This document shows positions 9,474 through 17,097 of a stretch of DNA of 32,996 nt, piece by piece. A program made the translations under genes and the position numbers. Numbering within the stretch: position 1 is the first letter of the stretch; each line of letters opens with the position of its first letter. Under the pieces are notes generated by a model that had not been told where the DNA came from, did no database searches, and saw only the letters and a program-made list of their open reading frames with translations. Source of the stretch: Porphyromonadaceae bacterium (GTDB lineage: Bacteria; Bacteroidota; Bacteroidia; Bacteroidales; Porphyromonadaceae); NCBI GenBank assembly GCA_030528555.1, contig JAUMYQ010000017.1, positions 1-32,996 of the forward strand, in the 5' to 3' direction.

Positions 9474-9509
9474 CAAATGGGGACGAAAAGTGTCCCTATT
9501 TGCAAATTT
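9467..9509. promoter_or_regulatory. Large palindrome, candidate AbiEi operator
   Basis: AAATTTGCAAATGGGGAC (9467-9484) and GTCCCTATTTGCAAATTT (9492-9509) are inverted copies with one difference that would be a G-U pair in RNA; the loop is 7 bases. Each arm contains the self-palindrome ATTTGCAAAT (9469-9478 and 9498-9507), placed 29 bases apart. It overlaps the promoter -7 box. AbiEi antitoxins are known to repress their own operon by binding inverted repeats, so an operator role is likely. A terminator for the upstream HTH gene is the alternative, but no T-run follows. Confidence 0.65.
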
Positions 9510-9533
9510 GAGCAATAGGTAGATTGCCTGAAG

Positions 9534-10307
9534 ATGGTTTACGGAACTTTTATTGAAAGTGTGCTTGCAGAGGGACGACTAACATTCTCTCGCGAGGAAC
9601 TAATTAGTCGTGGAGTATCTCCTGAGTTAGTAAAGAGAACTATCTCTAGATATACTCAGCTGGGTAAACTATATTCTATCAGACAAGGTTTTTATGCAAT
9701 TGTTACTCCAGAGTTTAGTACTCAGAATAGAGTACCAGAGGTGTTATTCATTGATGACTTAATGAAATACCTACATACTCCCTACTATGTTTCTCTATTA
9801 TCTGCCGCAGCTTTACATGGTGCCGGTCATCAACAACCAATGAGTTTCTTTGTAACACAATCAGGCACAAAAATTAGGAATATTGAGACAGGAAAGCATT
9901 TGATAGATTTTACTTTATCCCAACATTGGGAAAGTGAGTCTGTTATGTCATTAAAAACAAGAACGGGATATATCCAAGTTTCCACACCAGAAGCAACAAT
10001 CTTCGATTTGGTTATATCTCAAAAGAAAATCGGTTTAGGGAGAAGTATTGAGGTTATTCAAGAACTGACTGATATTATACAAAAGTCTAAAATGAGATCA
10101 CTAGTTCGTTTCTACCCTGTTGCGATACGACAAAGAGTAGGGTACATCTTGGACTTCATTGGTGTAGATTCAACAATAATAGAATCTTCTCTAAAATCTG
10201 AAATCCTACATAAGGTACCTTTTTCTCTGTCTAAACCAAGAGTTGGTACAGCTGACGAAAAGTGGAAGGTTATAATGAATGAGACAATAACAACGGATAT
10301 CCTATGA
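9534..10307 (+). CDS. abiEi: AbiEi-family antitoxin and transcriptional autorepressor
   Basis: A 257-residue protein with the N-terminal winged helix of AbiEi antitoxins (residues about 10-60, TFSREELISRGVSPELVKRT then GKLYSIRQGFYAI) and the family core YYVSLLSAAALHGAGHQQP near residues 84-102. AbiEi is the antitoxin of a type IV system: it counters the nucleotidyltransferase toxin without binding it and represses the operon. The C-terminal part carries the antitoxin activity in characterised members. The stop overlaps the start of the toxin gene by four bases (ATGA), the usual coupling. The palindrome and promoter just upstream fit autoregulation. AT-rich compared with the restriction genes. 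Confidence 0.92.
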   Translation: MVYGTFIESVLAEGRLTFSREELISRGVSPELVKRTISRYTQLGKLYSIRQGFYAIVTPEFSTQNRVPEVLFIDDLMKYLHTPYYVSLLSAAALHGAGHQQPMSFFVTQSGTKIRNIETGKHLIDFTLSQHWESESVMSLKTRTGYIQVSTPEATIFDLVISQKKIGLGRSIEVIQELTDIIQKSKMRSLVRFYPVAIRQRVGYILDFIGVDSTIIESSLKSEILHKVPFSLSKPRVGTADEKWKVIMNETITTDIL

Positions 10308-11095
10308 TTCCTCAAAGATATATTATAGAGTGGCGACATATAGCTCCGTGGACAAATGATGCCCAGGTAGAGCAGGATTTGGTAATTAGTCGAGCTTTAG
10401 TTGAGATGTTTCAATCTGAGCTGTTGCGCAATGCTTTGGCTTTCCGAGGAGGAACAGCCTTGCATAAGCTATTTATTGCTCCCCAAGTGAGATACTCTGA
10501 GGACATTGATTTAGTTCAAATCTCATCAGAACCCATAAAGCCAATCCTTATGGAAATCCGTAAGCGGTTAGCATTCTTAGGGACAAAACGTGTCGTTAAG
10601 CAACACATTCATAACAACACGATATTGTATCGATTTGAATCAGAGATGCCTCCTATTGTCAATCTCAGACTTAAAATAGAAATCAATACACGAGAGCACT
10701 TCAGTGTTCTGGGACTACAAGACTTCCCTTTTCGTGTTGAGAATTCATGGTTTTCAGGAGAGACCACCATCAATACATACAAATTAGAAGAGTTATTAGG
10801 AACAAAGTTGCGTGCATTGTATCAACGTCGCAAAGGTCGAGATCTCTTTGATTTGTATTGGTCTCTCAAGCAAGGAAATGTTGATTTAGAACAAGTATTG
10901 GCTTGTTACCAAAAGTATATGGAGTTTGTCGTAGACAAAGTCCCTTCTAAAAAACAGTTCTTAGCGAATATGGAAGATAAGATGCAGGACGAGGAGTTCC
11001 TCTCAGATATGAGAGCTATTATTCGTCCAGGGATAAATTACTCTCCGCAGGAGGCTTGGACACTGGTAAAAGAGAAACTAGTTGATTTGTTATAA
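10304..11095 (+). CDS. abiEii: AbiEii-family nucleotidyltransferase toxin
   Basis: A 263-residue nucleotidyltransferase-like toxin. Motif I FRGGTALHK lies at residues 47-55, motif II SEDIDLV at 65-71 (D67 and D69 likely metal ligands), then LKIEINTRE near 120-130, and motif IV KLEELLGTKLRALYQRRKGR followed by DLFDLYW. All four AbiEii motifs are present, so it should be active. Members transfer nucleotides to tRNA or related targets and cause growth arrest; the operon gives abortive phage defence or stabilises mobile elements. It is translated in coupling with abiEi (4-base overlap) and ends at a strong bidirectional terminator. Confidence 0.93.
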   Translation: MIPQRYIIEWRHIAPWTNDAQVEQDLVISRALVEMFQSELLRNALAFRGGTALHKLFIAPQVRYSEDIDLVQISSEPIKPILMEIRKRLAFLGTKRVVKQHIHNNTILYRFESEMPPIVNLRLKIEINTREHFSVLGLQDFPFRVENSWFSGETTINTYKLEELLGTKLRALYQRRKGRDLFDLYWSLKQGNVDLEQVLACYQKYMEFVVDKVPSKKQFLANMEDKMQDEEFLSDMRAIIRPGINYSPQEAWTLVKEKLVDLL

Positions 11096-11123
11096 TGAAT
11101 CTTGGCACAATCATTAGTAAAAC

Positions 11124-11163
11124 AAATTGTGGCAAGCCTTTACTATTAGGCTTGCCACAATTT
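11124..11163. terminator. Bidirectional intrinsic terminator
   Basis: AAATTGTGGCAAGCCT (11124-11139) and AGGCTTGCCACAATTT (11148-11163) form a perfect 16-base-pair stem with an 8-base loop, followed by ATTTTTATATTTT on the plus strand. It separates the convergent abiEii (plus) and methylase-helicase fragment (minus), ending both. Confidence 0.9.
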
Positions 11164-11167
11164 ATTT

Positions 11168-12943
11168 TTATATTTTCCACTTGGGCTTAGAGATTACCAC
11201 ACGACTCATGATGCCCGGGTTTTCTGGCTCGCTCTTCTTAGGAGCGTGCATAGAGGACTGCGGCGTTGTCATGTGTTGGGGCAAAGTGTGAGTAGACTCT
11301 TGCGTTTCCCCTTGAGAGGTCGTGTTTTGTACTCCTCCTTGTTCTTGCCTCTTCTTCTCTCCATCTTTGATTTCTTCCTTCTCAGGCTCAGGCGGAGCAA
11401 GCTCTAAGGCAATTTTTCGGTCGAGTTCGGCAGCTTGTCCTTTGAGCAAACGCAGTTCGTTCTCCTTCTTCCACGATCCATTGGCAATTGTCGTGTACAC
11501 CCCAATATCTGCCGTCGCCTTGGCAAGTTCCTTCTCATGCGTCTCAATGACCTTAGGGATACGTTCGAGGGCATTGACAAAGTTAGCACAGGCAAGTTTA
11601 GGATCACTGGCGAGCTTACCATTGTTATAGGTGTAATAGATACCTTCCTGCCCTTTGACAAAAAATCGATTGGACGACATCTGAAAGAGGTCTTTCATGG
11701 AGCTTTCTGTCTTTACCATGATAGAGAAACCGTAAATCTCTCCGATTTTGTGGTGTTCACCGTTGGTGCGGGCTTTCTCTTCAATCTCCCGCAAGCGTGC
11801 TACCATCGTCTTGATGTCGGCACCCTCTTCTACGCCTTTGAGGACAAGTTTATTGATGGGATTGCCTTCTTCATCACGCTGTACTCGGCTCTCAAATGTC
11901 ACCATATCGGCTTTTGCCTCTTCAACACGCCCCGTGTGATACTCCACTGAGTGCTGCATCTCAGCCAATTTACCGCTGGCGGCATCACGCTCTTTGAGAA
12001 AGGACTTACGCTCTGACTCAAGAGCTGTTATCTTCTTATCAAGCTTGGCTTTCTCCAAAAGGTCTGTATTACCCGAGAGTACGGCCACATATTCCGAGAA
12101 GTTCATACCGCTATCCTCGTCCATAGAACCCTCGTCAATCGTACGAGAGCCGAGCGTATTTGTCTTGAGCTGATTGATGAAGAGCTGCTTGTTGTGCAGG
12201 AGATTGAACTTATAGCTATCTAATGAACGCTCAACGGCATAGATAATGACATCAACCTTATTGTCGGCAAACTCTTTGGCCACAAGGTTCCCCTTACGGA
12301 TAGCCCGTCCGTTGCGCTGCTCAAGGTCTGAAGGACGCCAAGGCGTATCGAGATGATGAATCGCTACCGCTCGCTGTTGGGCATTAACTCCCGTTCCAAG
12401 CATTTCGGTGGACCCGAACAGGATGCGTATACTTCCCTTATTCATACCCTCAATTACTACTTTTTTAGTCTTCTCATTTTTGCATTCTTGAATGAAACGG
12501 ATCTCTGATGAGGGTATGCCATAGTCTTCAGTGAGCTTACGCTTGATTTCCGAATAGACATTCCACTCTCCGGGCTTGTAAGTCCCGAGGTCAGAGAAGA
12601 CAAATTGCGTTCCTTTTTGTGCCTTGTACTTTTGATAGTAGTCGTTAAGCATTTTGGCGCAGTGGGAAGCCTTATTGTCGATGTGGTCTTCGTAGGCAGG
12701 ATCAATCATGCGTAGGTCAAGACTCATCTTCCTCGCGTAGTCGGTTGCGATAAGCATTTTCGCCTTTTCCTCTCGTTCGCTCAGCGGTTCGCGTCCTAAG
12801 ACCGTGGCATTGCCCGTCTTGGCAAACTCCATCAATCGTTTGATGAAGTCCTCCTGTTCAGGCGTTGGCGGAATGTTATGTAGTATCTCGTTTTTCTCTG
12901 GTCGGTCGATACCGATATCCTTAGCCGTACGGAAATCGCAAAT
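11168..12943 (-). pseudogene. C-terminal fragment of methylase-helicase gene (helicase domain 2)
   Basis: About 590 residues that continue the protein interrupted at 27215. Native sequence begins near 12943 with [20 protein letters not shown] and no ATG until 12832, where [15 protein letters not shown] starts. It carries the second RecA-like helicase domain: [20 protein letters not shown], then [20 protein letters not shown] (SF2 motifs V and VI). Long coiled-coil stretches follow, with a low-complexity P/E/Q/T tail. The end lies next to the terminator at 11124-11163. Alone it lacks the ATP-binding domain, so it should be inactive. It could still be transcribed from the outward-facing promoter at 13097-13104. 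The family is the large N6-methylase plus SNF2-like helicase of Bacteroidales conjugative elements; its exact role is unclear. Confidence 0.88.
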
Positions 12944-13096
12944 TTCGCTGTAAAATCGGAATATAAGGAGCTAATGATTTGATATTGAGTAGATAGTGAT
13001 ATGTCTAATCAACTAAGGGGAACGGATAAGAAACGAGCGAGGTGCTTCTTGCTTCTTTATTTTGCAACTTTACAAATATCCCTTACTTCTTACTTG

Positions 13097-13104
13097 CAAA
13101 GGTA
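13097..13104 (-). promoter_or_regulatory. Outward-facing -7 box (minus strand)
   Basis: TACCTTTG on the minus strand, with CGTTTTTC about 21 bases upstream (13118-13125), the same layout as the plus-strand promoter at 13199. It would read out of the element into the 3' fragment of the interrupted gene. The -33 box does not match TTTG well. Confidence 0.45.
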
Positions 13105-13173
13105 CTGATTATCCGATGAAAAACGATTGAAAATAAAGAAAATCGTTGCTCTCGTCAAATAATCTTCTAAATC

Positions 13174-13206
13174 TTTCGTTTTTAACCTCTTGATGTTGTA
13201 CCTTTG
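13174..13206 (+). promoter_or_regulatory. Promoter of the XRE-hsdM-hsdS-fic-hsdR operon
   Basis: TTTC at 13174-13177, a 21-base spacer, then TACCTTTG at 13199-13206. This matches the Bacteroidales consensus at the -7 box and nearly at -33. The XRE gene starts 43 bases after the -7 box. Confidence 0.65.
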
Positions 13207-13248
13207 CATATAACTACTAACATCATCACTATATAAAATCACCATATT

Positions 13249-13458
13249 ATGGCAATGAATAGGATAAAGGCTGTATTGCCAGAAAAACAACTAACAAGTA
13301 AATGGCTTGCCCAAGAACTGGGAAAGGCAGAAAACACGGTTTCTCGTTGGTGTTCTAATAAGGTGCAGCCTTCTTTGGAAAATCTTGTAGAGATTGCCAA
13401 AGTGTTAGATATAGAGGTGAGAATGCTCATCACTCCTACGAAAGATAAGTCGATATAA
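13249..13458 (+). CDS. Small XRE-family regulator ahead of hsdM
   Basis: A 69-residue protein that is almost entirely one Cro/C1-type helix-turn-helix: LTSKWLAQELGKAENTVSRW (residues about 15-34), then KVQPSLENLVEIAKVLDIEV. It is of the size and type of restriction-modification controller (C) proteins and of small transcription repressors. It lies 10 bases upstream of hsdM and behind the operon promoter, so it very likely controls expression of this restriction operon, perhaps through the inverted repeat at 13095-13208. That role is inference from position. Confidence 0.88.
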   Translation: MAMNRIKAVLPEKQLTSKWLAQELGKAENTVSRWCSNKVQPSLENLVEIAKVLDIEVRMLITPTKDKSI

Positions 13459-13468
13459 GCTACATACT

Positions 13469-15067
13469 ATGGCTAAGAAGAAGAAAATCGAAGAGGTGGC
13501 TACACCCAGCCTCGAAACCATACTTTTTAACTGTCGCGAGTATCTCCGCAGTAATGCTTCACTCAACGATAAGCGAGACTTGCTGCTGACGCTCGTTTTC
13601 CTTCGCTTCATTGGCGAGAAGTTTGAGGACGAGCAGCAGGCTCTACGCCAGCAATGCCTCGATAATGGCATGACCGACGAGGACGAAATCAAAGACTTCC
13701 TCGACCAGCCTGGTATGTATAGCGGTGTTGCCTTTGTGCCTGCTGCAGCTCGCTGGGGAGACCTCATTCTGCTTCCCCCGACAAAGCTTAACGCCTCCCT
13801 CGACGATGCTTTGAATGCTCTGGAAGATAGTGGCGAGACCTTCAAGGGCTGTGTGCGTTTGGGGCTCTTCACGAGCATCAACCTTGAGGCAAATGTCATC
13901 AAAAAGGTGATGGACGAGGTAAGTAAGATTTCGCACAAGACGTTCGGTACAGAGCGAGACCTCATCGGTCGGGTGTACGAATACTTCCTCAAGAGCTTTG
14001 CCATCAACGCCACTAAGGAGGAGGGCGAGTTTTATACGCCTCATGATATTGTAGAGCTGATTGCCGCCTTTATCGAGCCTTTCGATGGCACGCTCTACGA
14101 CCCTTGTTGTGGCTCGGGCGGTATGTTTGTGCAGTGTGCCAAGTATGTCGAGGCGAAGCAGGGCGACATCATGCAGGTCAATGTCTATGGGCAGGAGGCA
14201 GACCCAGCCACCTATCGCTTGGCAAAGATGAATCTGGCGATGCGTGGTATCTCGCACCACCTCGGCGAGCGCAATGCCTCCACCTTTACCAATGATATGC
14301 ACCGAGGCTTGAGCTTCGATTACATCATGGCGAACCCACCCTTCAACCTCAAGAAGTGGTACGATGTCTCCCTCAGCCACGATGCACGTTGGGCTGACTA
14401 TGGCTTGCCCCCCGAGGGCAATGCCAACTATGCTTGGATACTCCACATGCTCTCCAAGCTCCGCCCACAGCGTGGTGTGGCTGGCTTCCTCTTGGCCAAT
14501 GGGGCTTTGGGCGATGCCGATGCCGTGGGCATTCGCCAAAAGCTCATCGAGGCGGATAAGGTAGAGGCGATTGTCGTGCTGCCCCGCGAGCTTTTCTATA
14601 CGACCGACATATCCGTTACGCTGTGGATACTCAATCAGAACAAGCGTGGTGGACGCTGGCACGACCGCAAGCTCCGCTCTCGACAGGGCGAAGTGCTATT
14701 CATGGACTTGCGTAGCTGGACGGACAATCCCGTCAAGGGAGAGCAGAAGAAAAAAGTCATGTTTACCGAGGAGCAAATCCAGCGAGCCGTAGCCATCTAT
14801 CACCGTTGGCAGGCAGAGGGGACGGACGGAGCCAGCTATGCCGAGCCCGAACTCTATCGCTCGGTCGGTATAGACGAACTGAGGGCGAATGGCTTCTCGC
14901 TCATTCCCAGTCGCTACATTGAGTTTGTAGACCGTGATAGCCATATAGATTACCAACAAGTGCTGAGCCAGACGGCAAAGTGCGTGGGCGAACTGCTCCA
15001 GCGTCAAGAGCAGAACGATAAGACCCTCCGCAAAGCACTCCAACAACTCGGCTATGACATCCAATAA
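13469..15067 (+). CDS. hsdM: Type I N6-adenine methyltransferase HsdM
   Basis: The modification subunit, 532 residues. An N-terminal helical domain (about 12-150, TILFNCREYLRSNASLNDKR) precedes the N6-MTase domain. The AdoMet motif I is DPCCGSGG at 211-218 and the catalytic motif IV is NPPF at 289-292 (MANPPFN). EGEFYTPHDIVELI (about 185-198) is the usual HsdM segment before motif I. HsdM with HsdS methylates the host target and joins HsdR in restriction. It overlaps hsdS by 14 bases and follows the XRE gene by 10. It is noticeably GC-richer than the flanking CBASS and AbiE genes. Confidence 0.97.
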   Translation: MAKKKKIEEVATPSLETILFNCREYLRSNASLNDKRDLLLTLVFLRFIGEKFEDEQQALRQQCLDNGMTDEDEIKDFLDQPGMYSGVAFVPAAARWGDLILLPPTKLNASLDDALNALEDSGETFKGCVRLGLFTSINLEANVIKKVMDEVSKISHKTFGTERDLIGRVYEYFLKSFAINATKEEGEFYTPHDIVELIAAFIEPFDGTLYDPCCGSGGMFVQCAKYVEAKQGDIMQVNVYGQEADPATYRLAKMNLAMRGISHHLGERNASTFTNDMHRGLSFDYIMANPPFNLKKWYDVSLSHDARWADYGLPPEGNANYAWILHMLSKLRPQRGVAGFLLANGALGDADAVGIRQKLIEADKVEAIVVLPRELFYTTDISVTLWILNQNKRGGRWHDRKLRSRQGEVLFMDLRSWTDNPVKGEQKKKVMFTEEQIQRAVAIYHRWQAEGTDGASYAEPELYRSVGIDELRANGFSLIPSRYIEFVDRDSHIDYQQVLSQTAKCVGELLQRQEQNDKTLRKALQQLGYDIQ

Positions 15068-16175
15068 GACCAAGTGGGTACGCCTCGGGGATTATATTGA
15101 GGAGGTCGACGAGCGCAATAAAGAAGGGTTTGACTATCCGTTCTGTGGTATCAATAAGGATAAAACCTTCATGCCGACAGTGGCTGATACAAACAACTTA
15201 GACAAGACTAAATACAAGTTGGTTACACAAGGTACATTCGTATTTAGTGGTATGCAGACAGGGCGAGATGTTTGTATTAGAATAGCTTTACAGAGTGAAG
15301 AGGAAGTAGTCCTCATTTCTCCTGCATACACAACTTTTAGAGTAAAGAGAGAACTTGAACTCAGACCTTTGTATTTGTATATGCAATTTATCCGTTTTGA
15401 GATGGATAGGTATGGCTGGTTTCTGAGCGATGGAAGTATTCGGTCGAATTTGGACTGGGATAGATTCTGTGACATTCGCATTCCCCTGCCAAGTATGGAG
15501 GTGCAGCGAGATTTGGTGGCGACTTATGAGGGCTTGAAGCGTCTTGCCCAGGACAACGAAGCCTTGATTGCTCCGCTGACCGAAGCCTGCCAGGCATTCA
15601 TCGTCAACTGCAAACGCCAATACCCCTCCGTCCCCCTCGGAGACTATATCGAGGAGGTGGACGAACGCAACAGAGAGAAAAAATACTCAGTAGAGGACGT
15701 AAGGGGGATGACTATCACAAAAGAAGTAATTCCGACCAAAGCAGACTTAAAAAACAGCGACTTATCGAATTTCAAGGTTGTGCGACCTCGGGAATTTATT
15801 TACAATCCGAGAACACACGGAAAGAAAATAGGATTGGGATTTAATGTGACTTCAAAGCCTTTTATCATTAGCTGGAATAACATTGCTTTCAAGGTTACAG
15901 CTATCGACACGTTGCTCCCCGAATACTTGTTTATACTGTTTTGCCGTTCTGAATGGGATAGGAATGCCTGTTTTCGTTCATGGGGTAGCTCGACTGAAGT
16001 TTTCTCTTGGTCTGCTCTATGTGAAACAATTATCCCCTTACCGTCCCTCGAAGTGCAGCAGTCTATTGTGAACCTCTACCATTGTATGGAGGAGGCGAAA
16101 AGCATAGCCCGAGAGGCTCGTGAGCGACTCACGACACTCTGCCCCGCCTTAGTACAACGTGGTATAGATGCCTAA
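15054..16175 (+). CDS. hsdS: Type I specificity subunit HsdS with two recognition domains
   Basis: A complete 373-residue HsdS. Each half begins with nearly the same segment, LGDYIEEVDERN at residues about 11-22 and again near 195-206. Each half ends with IPLPSMEVQ or IPLPSLEVQ before a helical spacer. The two target recognition domains between these repeats (about 23-140 and 207-330) differ from each other and are AT-richer than the frame around them, as expected if domains are exchanged. The start overlaps the end of hsdM by 14 bases. The subunit sets the bipartite DNA target for methylation and cleavage; the target cannot be read from sequence. Confidence 0.95.
   Translation: MTSNKTKWVRLGDYIEEVDERNKEGFDYPFCGINKDKTFMPTVADTNNLDKTKYKLVTQGTFVFSGMQTGRDVCIRIALQSEEEVVLISPAYTTFRVKRELELRPLYLYMQFIRFEMDRYGWFLSDGSIRSNLDWDRFCDIRIPLPSMEVQRDLVATYEGLKRLAQDNEALIAPLTEACQAFIVNCKRQYPSVPLGDYIEEVDERNREKKYSVEDVRGMTITKEVIPTKADLKNSDLSNFKVVRPREFIYNPRTHGKKIGLGFNVTSKPFIISWNNIAFKVTAIDTLLPEYLFILFCRSEWDRNACFRSWGSSTEVFSWSALCETIIPLPSLEVQQSIVNLYHCMEEAKSIAREARERLTTLCPALVQRGIDA
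15084..15119 (+). repeat. hsdS internal repeat, copy 1
   Basis: CTCGGGGATTATATTGAGGA and onward, encoding LGDYIEEVDERN. It matches 15636-15670 at most positions, with mainly third-base differences. Such repeats allow recombination that swaps recognition domains within or between hsdS genes. Confidence 0.8.
15636..15670 (+). repeat. hsdS internal repeat, copy 2
   Basis: CTCGGAGACTATATCGAGGA and onward, the direct partner of 15084-15119 about 550 bases away. It opens the second recognition domain of the same gene. Confidence 0.8.
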
Positions 16176-16193
16176 CAAGATGATACGACGGGT

Positions 16194-17069
16194 ATGAGCA
16201 AGATTTCGATACGATTTTTCAATGACCGAGAGGTGAGAGCCGTTTGGGACGAAGTAGAGTCTAAATGGTGGTTTTCTGTGTTGGACATCATAGGCGTGCT
16301 GAATGACCAAGACGACTACAACAAAAACAGAAACTACTGGAAGTATCTCAAGACGAAGCTCAAACGAGAGGGCAGCGAAGTGGTTAGTGCCACTAACCAG
16401 TTGCGTCTGCTTGCTCCCGATGGCAAAAAGCGTTTGAGTGACACCCTTGATGACAAAGGCGTGGTGGCACTTGCTCAGAGCTTCCCCAACGCACGGGCGA
16501 TGCGCTTCGTTGAGTGGTTTGTAGGCGGAGAAGAAACGATTGATGGGCGTAGTCGCTCCAAGGCTTATGCCCTCTTTGAGAGCGAGCTTTTGGAGGGGAT
16601 CGAGGTCGGTACGGTGCGAGGGCTACAACAGATACATGCCTACCTCTTTGGCGGACTTTACGACTTTGCAGGGCAAATCAGGCAAGTCAATATCGCTAAA
16701 GGGGGATTTCAGTTTGCTATGGCTCAGTTTCTCCCCGCCACGCTTACGCAGATCGAGCAAATGCCAGAGCAATCTTGGGAACAGATAGTGGACAAGTATG
16801 TAGAGATGAATATTGCCCACCCCTTCAGAGAAGGGAATGGGCGTGCTACACGTATTTGGCTCGACTTGATGCTTAAGAAGCAACTTGGGCTGTGTGTAGA
16901 CTGGAGTCGAGTCGATAAGTATGCATATCTCGAAGCCATGAGAGCCAGCGTGTCAGACGCCACTGCGTTGAAACACCTGCTACATCCAGCTATGACAGAT
17001 AAAATTAATGATAGAGAAACCTTTATGAAGGGGATTGACTACTCGTACTATTACGAGCAGGAAGACTGA
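16194..17069 (+). CDS. BRO-N / Fic fusion protein
   Basis: A 291-residue protein with two parts. Residues about 1-115 match the BRO-N (phage antirepressor-like) domain: IRFFNDREVRAVWDEVESKW, then FSVLDIIGVLNDQDDY and ARAMRFVEWFVGG. Residues about 120-275 are a Fic domain with the complete catalytic motif HPFREGNGRATR at 209-220 (H209 catalytic). A segment SELLEG at 130-135 fits the Fic inhibitory motif (S/T)xxxE(G/N), placed before the Fic core as in class II proteins. Fic enzymes usually transfer AMP to a protein hydroxyl. It lies between hsdS (18 bases away) and hsdR (28 bases before the likely hsdR start), so it is part of the operon. Its target and its link to restriction are unknown. Confidence 0.9.
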   Translation: MSKISIRFFNDREVRAVWDEVESKWWFSVLDIIGVLNDQDDYNKNRNYWKYLKTKLKREGSEVVSATNQLRLLAPDGKKRLSDTLDDKGVVALAQSFPNARAMRFVEWFVGGEETIDGRSRSKAYALFESELLEGIEVGTVRGLQQIHAYLFGGLYDFAGQIRQVNIAKGGFQFAMAQFLPATLTQIEQMPEQSWEQIVDKYVEMNIAHPFREGNGRATRIWLDLMLKKQLGLCVDWSRVDKYAYLEAMRASVSDATALKHLLHPAMTDKINDRETFMKGIDYSYYYEQED

Positions 17070-17097
17070 GCATTCCCCCGATAAATATGATAAGCCT

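Larger units (their letters stand above)
12947..13248. other. Left end of the inserted element
   Basis: About 300 AT-rich bases with no gene. It contains an 11-base inverted repeat TGCAAAGGTAC (13095-13105) / GTACCTTTGCA (13198-13208), each arm containing a TACCTTTG -7 box. The boxes face away from each other, so transcription would run left into the C-terminal methylase-helicase fragment and right into the XRE gene. The attachment-site half should be within the first tens of bases. Confidence 0.6.

Noticed and set aside
13643-14662. Long minus-strand open frame of 339 codons
   Set aside because: It lies wholly antisense to hsdM, whose motifs and operon position are clear; long antisense frames are common in GC-richer coding DNA.
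17035-17097. Upstream TTG start for the second hsdR
   Set aside because: It would overlap the fic gene and add a sequence (TTRTITSRKTEHSPDKYDKP) unlike the family; ATG 17098 precedes the conserved N terminus.
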